This document shows positions 1-9,120 of a stretch of DNA of 64,000 nucleotides, piece after piece. The stretch's first letter is position 1. The number at the start of each line of letters is the position of its first letter. The notes beneath the pieces are model-generated. The model was not told the origin of the DNA, ran no database searches, and saw nothing but the letters and a program-made list of their open reading frames with translations. The DNA is from Sphingobacterium sp. UT-1RO-CII-1 (lineage in GTDB: Bacteria > Bacteroidota > Bacteroidia > Sphingobacteriales > Sphingobacteriaceae), in contig NZ_JAPPVJ010000003.1 in the NCBI RefSeq assembly GCF_026711005.1, positions 310,001 to 374,000 on the forward strand, given 5' to 3'. The position numbers and the translations under genes were made by a program.

Positions 1-1049
1 ATTTTCATCTCGTAAGAATGTTTGGAAACATTCCACTAATAACCGAACCTATTTCGTTAAACTCACCACAACTTCTCCCCAAACAAGCTGCTCCCGAAGA
101 GGTGTATAACTTAATAGTCTCTGATTTAAAAATAGCTGAGAACGCAGGATTACCTTGGCTGGACCAGACAGGGAAGGTAAGTTTAGGTGCAATAAAATCG
201 CTCCTGGCTCAAGCCTATTTAACCATGGCTGGCTATCCGCTAAACAAAGGTATTGAATACTTTACACTCGCCGCAAATAAAGCTAAAGAAGTTATAGATT
301 CTAAAACATTTCAACTGTTTGACTCTTACTATTCACTACACGACCCTGCTAAAAAAAATATTGAAGAAAACATCCTCATGATTCAATACAAAACGCAAGT
401 TATTCCCTCGCCATGGCAAGTGTCTGTTATTCCATACAACAAAAACATCTCAAAATATGCAGATGAAACCGGAGGTATTTATGCAAACAAAAGTTTCGTA
501 GAATCTTTTGAAACTGGGGATCTAAGAACGCAAGAAAAAGAATTTTTTTATACTACTTATTCTCATGAGTCAAACCCGAACCAAACCGTACAGCTTGGTG
601 GATATTTCATCTATAAGCTCTTTGACGAGGCTGCACACAAAACAACTGCTAATAGTGACTTAAACTGGTCTTTAATCAGATATGCTGAGGTCTTACTGAC
701 CTATGCAGAGGCACAGAACGAAGTAGCAGGTCCTTCTACAGATGTATATAATGCAGTAAATGATATTAGAAAAAGAGCTAAATTAAAAGAATTAAAGAAC
801 TTAAATCAAGCTACTTTACGTGAAGCTATTTGGAAAGAAAGGTGGCACGAACTATGTTATGAAAACAAAACTTGGTACGACATGGTTAGATTACGGAAAG
901 CTCTAAATATTAAAACGCAACAGTTTGAAAAATACATAGGTCACAAATTTCCAAACGGAGCTACAGTAACAGAAAGAGAGCTCCTTTTTCCTATCCCAAC
1001 TGCTGAAGTTAGAAACAACAAAAACCTTAAGCAAAACGAAGGATACTAA
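1..1049 (+). CDS. RagB/SusD family nutrient-binding outer membrane lipoprotein, 3' part
   Basis: This is the C-terminal part of a SusD-type lipoprotein, the surface lid that passes substrate to a SusC TonB-dependent transporter. The reading frame is open to the left edge: codons before the ATG at 18 read FHLVR, joining MFGNIPL. That matches the usual SusD stretch in which a helix ends just before LVRxFGxVPL, so the true start lies outside the window and the ATG at 18 is internal. The tail has the typical SusD pattern: NDIRKRAKL, then WKERWHELCYENKTWYDMVR, then LLFPIPTAEVRNNKNLKQN. The SusC partner is presumably upstream and is not visible, so the substrate cannot be inferred. A strong hairpin follows the stop. 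Confidence 0.9.
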   Translation, partial: FHLVRMFGNIPLITEPISLNSPQLLPKQAAPEEVYNLIVSDLKIAENAGLPWLDQTGKVSLGAIKSLLAQAYLTMAGYPLNKGIEYFTLAANKAKEVIDSKTFQLFDSYYSLHDPAKKNIEENILMIQYKTQVIPSPWQVSVIPYNKNISKYADETGGIYANKSFVESFETGDLRTQEKEFFYTTYSHESNPNQTVQLGGYFIYKLFDEAAHKTTANSDLNWSLIRYAEVLLTYAEAQNEVAGPSTDVYNAVNDIRKRAKLKELKNLNQATLREAIWKERWHELCYENKTWYDMVRLRKALNIKTQQFEKYIGHKFPNGATVTERELLFPIPTAEVRNNKNLKQNEGY

Positions 1050-1083
1050 CTGCTTATAACTTCATAAAAAGATCACGAATAGA

Positions 1084-1121
1084 CAAAAGTACCAGAAGAA
1101 TCTTACTTCTGGTACTTTTTC
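1084..1121. terminator. bidirectional rho-independent terminator
   Basis: The arms AAAAGTACCAGAAG and CTTCTGGTACTTTT are perfectly complementary across a 7-nt loop and are flanked by A and T runs on both sides. The hairpin sits between the convergent susD-like gene (ends 1049) and the minus-strand outer-membrane gene (ends 1137), so it can terminate both. Confidence 0.85.
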
Positions 1122-1136
1122 TAAAACCACATGAGT

Positions 1137-1769
1137 TTAGATTTCAAATCCAACCCCTACTGACCAAGCTCTATTTTTAATACTATGTGTTCCAAAGTTA
1201 TTTTCTCCTGCAATATTTGTCAATCCTAAACCGTATCCTACGTTAAGCGTAAGCCCCCCATCTAACTTATATCCAGCTAAAAAGTTCAAGCCAAAGTCCG
1301 TACCCTTCAAAGATTTACTTTTCCCGAATTTAAATTTATCCTCTATATCGACACTGCCTGATTCAATCTTATTTTTACCGCTCAGACCAAACCCCACATA
1401 AGGACCAGCTCCTAAGAAAAAACTACCAGTTGACGTCTGAAATTTACCTACAAAATTAACAGGCACTTCTAGCCACATCGTATTCTGTTTTACTTCAAAA
1501 CCTCGATTTCCATCACTGATTAACTTAGCTCCCTTCCCTTGTAAAGAAACACCTGGCTGAATGTAAAGATTAGATGTTACGGGTGCATCTAGATACCCTG
1601 TTACATAAAAATTTGTAGTTGCCTTGGAATCTGACAACATATTCGAATTTCCATAGCTATAAGAAGGAAAATTAATTCCAGCCTTTACGCCATATTGCAA
1701 TGGAGTTTGCGCTTGTGCACCAAAAGCTAACATAAATGCAACACTAAATGATAGTAATACTTTTTTCAT
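1137..1769 (-). CDS. outer membrane beta-barrel protein (porin/PorT-like family)
   Basis: This is a 210-residue secreted protein with a clear signal peptide (MKKVLLSFSVAFMLAFGAQA, cleaved before QTPLQYG). The mature part looks like an eight-strand-type Bacteroidota outer-membrane barrel (OMP_b-brl families): an opening YGVKAGINFPS strand, alternating aromatic and polar strands such as FFLGAGPYVGFGL and GGLTLNVGYGLGLTNI, and a terminal AWSVGVGFEI strand ending in a hydrophobic residue for BAM recognition. It is a single gene facing the susD-like gene across a shared terminator. No specific function can be assigned; such proteins are usually small structural or adhesive barrels. Confidence 0.8.
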   Translation of the reverse strand: MKKVLLSFSVAFMLAFGAQAQTPLQYGVKAGINFPSYSYGNSNMLSDSKATTNFYVTGYLDAPVTSNLYIQPGVSLQGKGAKLISDGNRGFEVKQNTMWLEVPVNFVGKFQTSTGSFFLGAGPYVGFGLSGKNKIESGSVDIEDKFKFGKSKSLKGTDFGLNFLAGYKLDGGLTLNVGYGLGLTNIAGENNFGTHSIKNRAWSVGVGFEI

Positions 1770-1987
1770 GTCTATAAATTTTATTTTTAATAAATATGCA
1801 GTTTTTCAATAAAAACTACAAGAATACAACTTTACTAAACGATAAAGATATAACAACAACTTTCAATCCAAAAAAACAGCCATTCAAGACATATGACGCA
1901 AATAACTCAAAACCAGCGCCATACAAATCAGAGAGGTTAAAAAAACAGTTAAACACTTCTATATAAAAAAATCTTTTAACAATAAGC

Positions 1988-2019
1988 TTTGCTTATATCA
2001 AAAGTAAATTTTATTTTTG
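1988..2019 (+). promoter_or_regulatory. candidate Bacteroidota promoter for tRNA-Cys
   Basis: TTTG at 1988-1991 and TATTTTTG at 2012-2019 fit the Bacteroidota -33 (TTTG) and -7 (TAnnTTTG) elements with a 20-nt spacer. Transcription would start roughly 15 nt before the tRNA. The same layout is seen before the tRNA-Pro and susC genes in this window. Confidence 0.55.
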
Positions 2020-2039
2020 CATTCCCTCGAATGGGAAAT

Positions 2040-2110
2040 GGTCGGATGGCCGAGTGGCTAGGCTGAGGTCTGCAAAACCTCCTACAGCGGTTCGAATCCG
2101 CTTCCGACCT
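2040..2110 (+). tRNA. tRNA-Cys (GCA)
   Basis: A 71-nt cloverleaf. The acceptor stem GGTCGGA pairs with TCCGACC. The anticodon stem GAGGT/ACCTC encloses the loop CTGCAAA with anticodon GCA at 2072-2074. The T-arm AGCGG-TTCGAAT-CCGCT is perfect. CCA is not encoded. A small coding gene follows 30 nt downstream without an intervening terminator, so the two probably share a transcript. Confidence 0.95.
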
Positions 2111-2139
2111 CGTTTTATTGACAATAAAAACATTTAACA

Positions 2140-2319
2140 ATGGCAGTTACAAGATTAAAAAGAAAAGATAGAAGAAATAAGACTGTATCACGTATGGAAG
2201 TACAATTCCTTAAATTAGGTCGTAACGTTGAACTGGGTTCAAAAAGTAAAATGCCTAAAAACAGTCAAATTACTAAAAACAATGAAATTTTGGATAAACT
2301 AGTTGCAGAAGCTAAGTAG
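2140..2319 (+). CDS. small conserved basic protein, 59 aa, function unknown
   Basis: A 59-residue, strongly basic protein starting MAVTRLKRKDRRNKTVSR and ending LDKLVAEAK. The lysine/arginine-rich N-terminus followed by VQFLKLGRNVELGSKSK looks like a nucleic-acid- or ribosome-associated small protein, but I cannot place it in a characterised family. My impression is that similar short proteins are widespread in Bacteroidota; this is recollection and was not searched. It begins 30 nt after tRNA-Cys and ends 18 nt before a strong terminator, so tRNA-Cys and this gene appear to form one transcription unit. The short length, the clean start and the terminator make it a likely real gene. Confidence 0.75.
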   Translation: MAVTRLKRKDRRNKTVSRMEVQFLKLGRNVELGSKSKMPKNSQITKNNEILDKLVAEAK

Positions 2320-2336
2320 TTGTTCAATACAATATA

Positions 2337-2366
2337 AAAAAAGAGAGCTATAGCTCTCTTTTTTTT
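2337..2366 (+). terminator. rho-independent terminator
   Basis: The perfect 20-nt palindrome AAGAGAGCTATAGCTCTCTT at 2341-2360 is followed by a run of T. It closes the tRNA-Cys/small-protein unit. The A run on its left means it could also serve cutC, which ends at 2375 on the other strand. Confidence 0.85.
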
Positions 2367-2374
2367 CTCCGATA

Positions 2375-3121
2375 CTAATTCAGTTCTTCTAGCAACGCAC
2401 ACAATTCTTTCACCTTTTCAACCGATGTTTCCATAGTTGGCTCATTCATACCCTCAAACAGGCTAGAATGATATGTCATAGTGGAATTCACTACAATTTT
2501 TGCCGATGAATGAATAGACTTAACTCCAGTACATCTTATAATATCCTTAATGTTATCTGCATGAACACCCGCTCCAGGCATAATCTCAATTCTACCAGCC
2601 GCCTTCTCGACAAGTTCTCGTAAGAGCTCTTTCCCTTCGCTGGCTGTACTTTTAAGCCCTGATGTCAAGATCCTATCGAACCCTAAGCTTATAACATCCT
2701 CTAACGCTTGAAAAGGATCTGCACAACGATCAAATGCACGATGAAAAACAGTCGTCATCGGTTTAGCTAGCTCAACTAACTCTCTATTTCTATCCACATC
2801 CACTGTGCCATTTGGTTTGAGTACACCTATCACAACTCCATCACAGTTTAAATCCTTACACACCTTAATATCTTCTTTTATCTCTTCAAAATCAGTATCG
2901 TTATACACAAAATCACCTCCTCTTGGCCTAATCAACACATGAATACCAATCGTTAACAAGTCTCTTGTCCGTTTAATTTGAGCATAGGAGGGTGTTGTTC
3001 CTCCATTCTCTAAATTCTGACACAACTCAATACGACTAGCCCCTCCTTGTTGCGCCTGTATAGCTGAGTATGACGAGTTTGAACACACTTCTAGCCAATA
3101 ACCGTTTATCTGTCTTTCCAT
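2375..3121 (-). CDS. cutC: CutC family protein (copper homeostasis protein CutC)
   Basis: A 248-residue TIM-barrel protein of the CutC family, cytosolic by prediction. Family hallmarks are visible: the opening LEVCSNSSYSAIQAQQGGA-SRIELC, then GTTPSY, the HVLIRPRGGDFVY segment, VFHRAFDRC, and GFDRILTSG followed by the IEIMPGAGVHADNI region. The open frame reaches upstream to 3247, but those 42 residues are low-complexity and hydrophobic. The start at 3121 (MERQINGYWLEVC) gives the usual family length. CutC was linked to copper tolerance in E. coli, but that role has been questioned, so function is assigned by family only. It is a single gene with no copper genes beside it; a probable copper-uptake locus lies about 37 kb away. 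Confidence 0.88.
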   Translation of the reverse strand: MERQINGYWLEVCSNSSYSAIQAQQGGASRIELCQNLENGGTTPSYAQIKRTRDLLTIGIHVLIRPRGGDFVYNDTDFEEIKEDIKVCKDLNCDGVVIGVLKPNGTVDVDRNRELVELAKPMTTVFHRAFDRCADPFQALEDVISLGFDRILTSGLKSTASEGKELLRELVEKAAGRIEIMPGAGVHADNIKDIIRCTGVKSIHSSAKIVVNSTMTYHSSLFEGMNEPTMETSVEKVKELCALLEELN

Positions 3122-3261
3122 AAATACAAAAATCAACATTTTATATCTAATGTAATAATTAGCTGCATGAATTATTAACGACAAAAATTTAAAACAAATC
3201 ACTCCTTTACGTGTTATTACATAACTAACACAATAAACACCGCTCACCCAACATAAGTATT

Positions 3262-3657
3262 ATGTCTTCTACCTGGAAAGAATACACCATACAAGATCAT
3301 CTAAACACTATCTATGATCAGTTAATATCCGAAAATGATAAACTTAAAAAGGAATTACACATCACTAGAGTCTATTACAACAATATTTGTAATAGTCATA
3401 TAACATCTGGCTTTCAACAGGAAACAAAATGGATGAAAGCAACGCAAAAACACCAACATAAATTCTTAGAGTATGATACCTATTGCTTTCTCATCGATCT
3501 GATATCCAACTATAGAAACATAGATGGAACTTTTTCAGCTTATCAAGATATGCTATTAGCCATTGAAGAGAATATGCTCGTTTTTGCTCGAGAAGAGCAA
3601 TATGAAGTATCGGCTATCTTAAAAGAATGGTTAATTAAGTTTTCCATATCTACCTAA
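3262..3657 (+). CDS. hypothetical protein with a weak UVR-like C-terminal motif
   Basis: A 131-residue soluble protein with no signal peptide or membrane segment, rich in charged and aromatic residues, and not a family I recognise with certainty. The first half contains a probable coiled-coil stretch (ISENDKLKKELHITRVYYNN). The last 35 residues, AIEENMLVFAREEQYEVSAILKEWL, resemble the UVR helical hairpin of UvrB/UvrC in spacing (EExM..A...E.YE.AA.L...I). That similarity is by eye and short. It stands alone between divergent cutC and convergent tsaD. It has a plausible ATG start and no overlapping gene, so I regard it as real. Confidence 0.6.
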   Translation: MSSTWKEYTIQDHLNTIYDQLISENDKLKKELHITRVYYNNICNSHITSGFQQETKWMKATQKHQHKFLEYDTYCFLIDLISNYRNIDGTFSAYQDMLLAIEENMLVFAREEQYEVSAILKEWLIKFSIST

Positions 3658-3680
3658 AATATCTCAAAGGTCAGACGTAT

Positions 3681-4682
3681 TTACACGTGCATACGTGCTA
3701 AAGGAGCTACCCCTTGATCCACGAAGTCAGCTTTCAAGAATTTATGATATCCAGCAATTGCAATCATTGCTGCGTTATCTGTACAATATTCAAACTTAGG
3801 AATAAAAACAGTCCAGCCTAATTTATCGCCCAATTCGTTCAAAGTACTACGCAGACCTGAATTTGCAGAAACACCGCCGGCAATAGCAATCCGTTTTATT
3901 CCCGTTTGTTTCGCTGCTTGTTTCAATTTATTCAATAATATAGAAACTACCCTCCCTTGCACTGAAGCACAAACATCGTATAAATTATTTTCTAAAAATT
4001 GTGCATCCTTTTTTTCCTCTGCCTGAATCATATAGAGTATTGCAGTTTTCAATCCTGAAAAGCTAAAGTCCAATCCCCTAATTTGTGGTTCAGGGAACTG
4101 GAATGCATCCGCATTTCCTAATTGCGCATACTTATCTATTAAGGGACCACCTGGATAAGGAAGATTCATAATTTTGGCTGTTTTATCAAAGGCTTCACCT
4201 GCTGCATCATCTAGAGTCTGCCCTAATACTTCCATTTCAAAGTAATCTTTCACTAAAACAATTTGTGTATGCCCTCCAGAAACAGTCAGGCATAAAAAAG
4301 GAAATGCAGGCTTTGGCTCGTCGATAAAATGTGCCAAGATATGTGCTTGCATATGATTTACCTCTATTAAAGGAACGTTCCGTGCTAGAGCAAAACCTTT
4401 TGCAAATGAAGTGCCAACAAGCAAAGCGCCCAATAAACCAGGTCCACGCGTAAAAGCAACTGCATCTATATCATTTTTGTTTACTTTTGCTTCTAGAATA
4501 GCTTGATCCACGGTAGGAATAATATTTTGTTGGTGCGCACGAGAAGCCAATTCTGGCACAACACCGCCATAATTAGCATGAATTGCTTGCCCAGCAATAA
4601 TATTTGATTTAATTTCACCGTCTATACATATAGACGCTGAAGTTTCATCGCATGAAGATTCGATACCGAGAATAACAGCCAT
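3681..4682 (-). CDS. tsaD: tRNA N6-adenosine threonylcarbamoyltransferase TsaD
   Basis: This 333-residue enzyme (Kae1/Qri7/TsaD family) transfers the threonylcarbamoyl group to A37 of ANN-decoding tRNAs, giving t6A. Motifs seen: the N-terminal VILGIESSCDETSASI, the metal-binding HMQAHILAHF (two of the His ligands), the nucleotide-binding SGGHTQIVLV, the DDAAGEAFDKTAK loop, LDFSFSGLKTAI, and AGGVSANSGLR near the C-terminus. The frame is open further upstream to 4763, but MAVILGIESSC at 4682 is the universal family start. A TACTTTTG box on the minus strand (4707-4714) could be its -7 element; it lies inside the coding region of the divergent tamB-like gene. Confidence 0.97.
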   Translation of the reverse strand: MAVILGIESSCDETSASICIDGEIKSNIIAGQAIHANYGGVVPELASRAHQQNIIPTVDQAILEAKVNKNDIDAVAFTRGPGLLGALLVGTSFAKGFALARNVPLIEVNHMQAHILAHFIDEPKPAFPFLCLTVSGGHTQIVLVKDYFEMEVLGQTLDDAAGEAFDKTAKIMNLPYPGGPLIDKYAQLGNADAFQFPEPQIRGLDFSFSGLKTAILYMIQAEEKKDAQFLENNLYDVCASVQGRVVSILLNKLKQAAKQTGIKRIAIAGGVSANSGLRSTLNELGDKLGWTVFIPKFEYCTDNAAMIAIAGYHKFLKADFVDQGVAPLARMHV

Positions 4683-4725
4683 AGCAACATGTACTAAAAT
4701 AAAAAACAAAAGTATCAAAAAAATA

Positions 4726-7700
4726 CTGAAAATAACGTCAATAATACTGTTTAGCTTAATCACGCTAACTATTATCGCTATTTTTGCGATTCAAAATCAA
4801 TCTATACAAAACTATATTTCAAAAAGACTAGCACACTTTCTTAGTAATGAATTAAAAACCACAATTAGTATCGATGGCGTCAACTTAAAGTCTTTTCGTT
4901 CTTTTAGCATTACAAATTTGTCAATTCTTGACAGAAAAGGACAGCAAATGCTAAGCATCCCCCAAGCAAGTGCACAAATTTCAATAGCACAAATTTTAAA
5001 TAGCAAACTAAGCATAAGAAAAGTAGCCCTCAATGATGCATTTCTACATTACGAAATGTATAAAGACAGTAGTAATTTCACATTCCTTATCAACTATTTT
5101 GCACCAAACAAAAAAAACACGAAATCCAATTCAAAAAAAATAAGTATTGAACTTAATGACATCGAACTAATAAATAACCAAATCAAGTTTACAAATCATC
5201 AGTATAAACCTAAAAAACAAGGTTTAGACATCAGTAATTTAGACCTATCTTTTATTTCCGTAAAAATAAAAGACATACAGCAAAATCAATCATCTTATAG
5301 CGCCAAAGTTGAGAATCTAAAACTTAAAGAACAAAGCGGATTTATTCTTCAAAACCTAACGAGTACAATTACGCTCTCTAAGACACAATTAGAATTAGCT
5401 AATTTAACACTGCAAACAAACCGATCAAGACTTACCGACTATATTTCTTTAAACTACATAGACATAAAAGACTTCGAAAATTTCATGGAAAGTGTTCATG
5501 TGAAAAGTAATTTAAAAAATAGCTTAATAGATTCTAGAGATATTGAATTCTTTGCTCCCAATATGAAATACGTTCGCTTTATATCCGAAATAAAAAAAGC
5601 TTCTTTAAATGGAACAGTAGAACATATACAAGTTGAGGATGCAAATCTAAATATGCTTAACAGCACCCAACTAAAAGGAAGCTTCACAATTAAAGGGCTT
5701 CCGAATATTGACCAAACGAAATTTGATTTTAATATCGAGTCGCTCACAACATCCGCAAATGAACTCGAACAAATCGTACCAGGATTAGCAAATACTGAGG
5801 CTTTTATACTTCCTGAAGCGTTAAAACAATTCGGAACAATTCAATACCGAGGCATACTCTCCGGCTACTACCATCATTTCAAGACACTAGGAAAGATTCA
5901 AACCGACTTAGGGAATTTAAATATTGACACTGATTTCAACTTAAAACCATCTTTTCAATATGTCGGTCATTTGACTAGTGATTCGTTTAGTCTCGGTTCT
6001 CTCTTGAACTCTCCTCTTTTAGCCAGCAGCTCCTTAGACATAAATTTCGACGGTAAAGGACTTGCTATTAATGACATAAAACTCACTGCTAATGGCAAAC
6101 TTAATAATTTAGATTTCAACAAATATACCTACGAACAAGTTGATTTTGACACAGAAATTGATGAAAGAATATTTTACGCTAACGTTGCTGTCAATGATCC
6201 TTCTGCCCGATTACATATAGATAGCAAAATAAGCTGGAAGGACAATGCACCTATTCATTCCTTTTCATCACACATTGACCTACTCGACCTAAAAACGAGT
6301 AATTTATTAAACAAGGATAGCATTACACTTACAAACTCGATAGTACATGCACAGCTAACGGGATCAGCACTCAATTCCATAACAGGCGAAATAGTCTCCG
6401 ATCAGATTCATTTCAATACTTCGCATGGTAATTTCACTATTCGTGATTTCAATATAACCTCCAAGGAAGAAAACAAAACAAAGATATTAAGTATACAATC
6501 AGATGCAGTTGACGCTAAAATGTCGGGACAAATAGATCTACCTACGCTAGCCAACTATTTTCAATCTTTAGCCATGCGCTACGCACCTGCTATAAACATA
6601 GAAGCAAAAAACTACAATCCACAAAACTTTAATTTAAACGTTCTTATTAAAAAATACAAACCACTTTCTACATTCCTCCACTCCGACTTAGAGATTCATG
6701 ACAACACTAAACTCAATGCACATTTTTCATCTGATCATTACAAAGCAAATTTTGAAGCTCATAGCCCAAGTGTCAAATACAAAGGGCTACAATTAACCAA
6801 TTTAAAATTAATAGAAAATGCGGATGAGAAAGCATTTTCACTAAACATCACTGCCGACAGATTAAGCTTAACAGATTCGACTTATATTGAAGGAATAAAA
6901 CTGACAAACGTACTTGCTAATGACAGCTTACACTTCGGCATGTTACTTTCAGAAGAGCACAACGCTAACTATCTAAACCTACATGGAAACATTCATTTTG
7001 CACCAAACAAGCCCGCATATATTAAGTTTAGTAATTCGAAAATTATTCTCAATAACGAGCAATGGTCTATCGACGAAACCGCCGATTTACGCGTATCTAA
7101 AGGAAAGTTTTATTTAAACAACTTACTGTTTAAGCGACAACAACAAGAAGTTGCTCTTAACGGCATTCTCTCCGATCAGGATGATGATATCAATATCATG
7201 TTTAAAGAATTCAACCTATCGGCTCTTGCAGGCATAACTATGCCAATGGGCATAGAGTTACATGGGCAAATGAACGGAGATATTACCATCAACTCCGTTT
7301 TTAAAACCCCTAGATTGTCAGCACATATCACTACTTCCCCTATTGTATACAACAACCTACCAATAGGTAGCCTGTACATAGATGCCGATTATGAACCATC
7401 TACAGCTTTAATCAAATTAAACACTAAGCTTAGTGATATCAATCAAAATGGGATAAATTTAACAGGGAGCTATAACCTAAACACTAAAACAGATGCACTG
7501 CAACTGAATGGAAATATCAAAAATATGGATATTGCAGTTGCTCAACCTTTTTTAAGAAGTCTAGTCTCAGGTTTATATGGAAAAGTAAGTGGAGATTTAG
7601 CCATAAGAGGATCGATCTACCAACCTATCATAAACGGACGAGCGACTGTACATGAAGCAGGTTTCTTGGTAAAATATTTACAAACTCATTATACTTTAAC

Positions 7701-9120
7701 ACAACAGAACTTACTTCTTGACAACAATAGTTTTATACTTACTGATGTTAAGATCAGAGATCACAAAAATATTGAGGCTTCGGCAAACGGAAGCATTAAC
7801 TTGAACACTCTCTCGGATCCAACTCTAAACGTGAATCTGAGAACAGATAACTTTCAAATATTAAATACGAACAAAAAAAATAACGAACTTTTTTACGGAA
7901 CAGCATATGCCTCTGGAAACTTTACCTTTTCTGGACAGACATCAGCCATCAATATAGACATTAATGCACAATCAAACCCAAATACTACAATCACAATCCC
8001 ATTTAACAGCTCGCTAACTATTAGTGACAACGACTTTATATACTTTTCAAACCCTAATTCTGCCGAGGACAAGACCAAGACCTCCCTATTCAAAGGTCTA
8101 ACGATGAATATGGACATCGAAATCACCCGTGAAACAGAAATAAATTTAGAAAATAATGTAGGTTCTTTAAAAAGTTTAGGCACAGGAAATATATCTTTAA
8201 AAATATCCTCTCTTGGTGATTTTGAAATGTTTGGAGACTACCATGTACTTTCGGGGAAATTTCATTTTACCGCTCAAGACTTTTTCAATAAATACTTTGA
8301 TCTAAAGGAAGGGGGGACCATCAGATGGGCAGGTATCCCTAGCGAAGCAACGATCAACCTTGGCGCCACCTATGAACAGCGGACCTCTGTCGCGCCGCTT
8401 TACAATGCCGCAGGGCACGCTGAGAACAGCGCAAGAACGCTTGCACAAGCTACCATGCTTCTAAGAGGTCCTTTGAACCAACCGGAAATTTCATTCGATT
8501 TAAACTTTCCACAAGATCCCTACATCAAAGACGAATTGCAGGGTTATTTAAGTGATGGAAATAGCCTCAACCAACAGGCCATTAGTCTTATTGTCCGTAG
8601 AAGCTTCACTCCTGCCTCTACGCAAGAATTTGGCAAGGAAGTAAATAACACCCTATTATCTGCAGGAACCGAAATCGCATTTAATCAACTCAATACAATT
8701 ATATCACAATCACTAAATATGAATTTTCTAGATCTTAATATTCGGTCGTTCAATGACGCCTCTGCCTCATTACGCTTCTTTGATGATAGGCTAATTCTTA
8801 CGGGTGGGGTTTCAGATCGCCGCAACACGATCATGAATGACCTTAATCTATTTTCTGATCAAATTGCAACGGATGCTGAACTAACATTCCGTCTGAGGCA
8901 AGATGGAAACCTAGTATTACGTGCCTACAATAGGTTAAATACTAAAAGTGTACTGTTTAATCCTTACAGCGATTATATTAGCGCAGTAGGCATTGTATAT
9001 AGACAAGAATTTAATTCTATAGCTGAGTTTTGGAGAAAAATGTGGATTTGGAAAGAGAAAAAAGAAACAAAAAAGATAACATCACCCGACACCAGCAAAA
9101 ATTTTATACATTTTAAATAA
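4726..9120 (+). CDS. TamB-like translocation/assembly module protein (DUF490), non-canonical start
   Basis: A giant protein of about 1,460 residues of the AsmA/TamB superfamily. Such proteins are inner-membrane anchored, span the periplasm as a beta-helical groove, and act in outer-membrane protein assembly or phospholipid transport. Most of the length is repeated beta-rich segments (for example LNLHGNIHFAPNKPAYIKFSN and IKNMDIAVAQPFLRSLVSG). The C-terminal DUF490 domain is visible from GSLKSLGTGNISLKISSLGD through RLILTGGVSDRR. The first canonical start is TTG at 4918, but the frame is open far upstream and encodes the expected anchor: KITSIILFSLITLTIIAIFAI followed by NYISKRLAHFLSNEL. No ATG, GTG or TTG lies between the upstream stop (4579-4581) and 4918. 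I place the start at CTG 4726, which would give MKITSIILF; ATA 4699 or 4723 and ATC 4714 are alternatives. Confidence 0.9.
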   Translation: MKITSIILFSLITLTIIAIFAIQNQSIQNYISKRLAHFLSNELKTTISIDGVNLKSFRSFSITNLSILDRKGQQMLSIPQASAQISIAQILNSKLSIRKVALNDAFLHYEMYKDSSNFTFLINYFAPNKKNTKSNSKKISIELNDIELINNQIKFTNHQYKPKKQGLDISNLDLSFISVKIKDIQQNQSSYSAKVENLKLKEQSGFILQNLTSTITLSKTQLELANLTLQTNRSRLTDYISLNYIDIKDFENFMESVHVKSNLKNSLIDSRDIEFFAPNMKYVRFISEIKKASLNGTVEHIQVEDANLNMLNSTQLKGSFTIKGLPNIDQTKFDFNIESLTTSANELEQIVPGLANTEAFILPEALKQFGTIQYRGILSGYYHHFKTLGKIQTDLGNLNIDTDFNLKPSFQYVGHLTSDSFSLGSLLNSPLLASSSLDINFDGKGLAINDIKLTANGKLNNLDFNKYTYEQVDFDTEIDERIFYANVAVNDPSARLHIDSKISWKDNAPIHSFSSHIDLLDLKTSNLLNKDSITLTNSIVHAQLTGSALNSITGEIVSDQIHFNTSHGNFTIRDFNITSKEENKTKILSIQSDAVDAKMSGQIDLPTLANYFQSLAMRYAPAINIEAKNYNPQNFNLNVLIKKYKPLSTFLHSDLEIHDNTKLNAHFSSDHYKANFEAHSPSVKYKGLQLTNLKLIENADEKAFSLNITADRLSLTDSTYIEGIKLTNVLANDSLHFGMLLSEEHNANYLNLHGNIHFAPNKPAYIKFSNSKIILNNEQWSIDETADLRVSKGKFYLNNLLFKRQQQEVALNGILSDQDDDINIMFKEFNLSALAGITMPMGIELHGQMNGDITINSVFKTPRLSAHITTSPIVYNNLPIGSLYIDADYEPSTALIKLNTKLSDINQNGINLTGSYNLNTKTDALQLNGNIKNMDIAVAQPFLRSLVSGLYGKVSGDLAIRGSIYQPIINGRATVHEAGFLVKYLQTHYTLTQQNLLLDNNSFILTDVKIRDHKNIEASANGSINLNTLSDPTLNVNLRTDNFQILNTNKKNNELFYGTAYASGNFTFSGQTSAINIDINAQSNPNTTITIPFNSSLTISDNDFIYFSNPNSAEDKTKTSLFKGLTMNMDIEITRETEINLENNVGSLKSLGTGNISLKISSLGDFEMFGDYHVLSGKFHFTAQDFFNKYFDLKEGGTIRWAGIPSEATINLGATYEQRTSVAPLYNAAGHAENSARTLAQATMLLRGPLNQPEISFDLNFPQDPYIKDELQGYLSDGNSLNQQAISLIVRRSFTPASTQEFGKEVNNTLLSAGTEIAFNQLNTIISQSLNMNFLDLNIRSFNDASASLRFFDDRLILTGGVSDRRNTIMNDLNLFSDQIATDAELTFRLRQDGNLVLRAYNRLNTKSVLFNPYSDYISAVGIVYRQEFNSIAEFWRKMWIWKEKKETKKITSPDTSKNFIHFK

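Noticed and set aside
3122..3247. N-terminal extension of cutC upstream of the MERQING start
   Set aside because: The extra 42 residues are hydrophobic and unlike CutC proteins, which begin at the LEVC strand; the region is better read as the 5' non-coding part.
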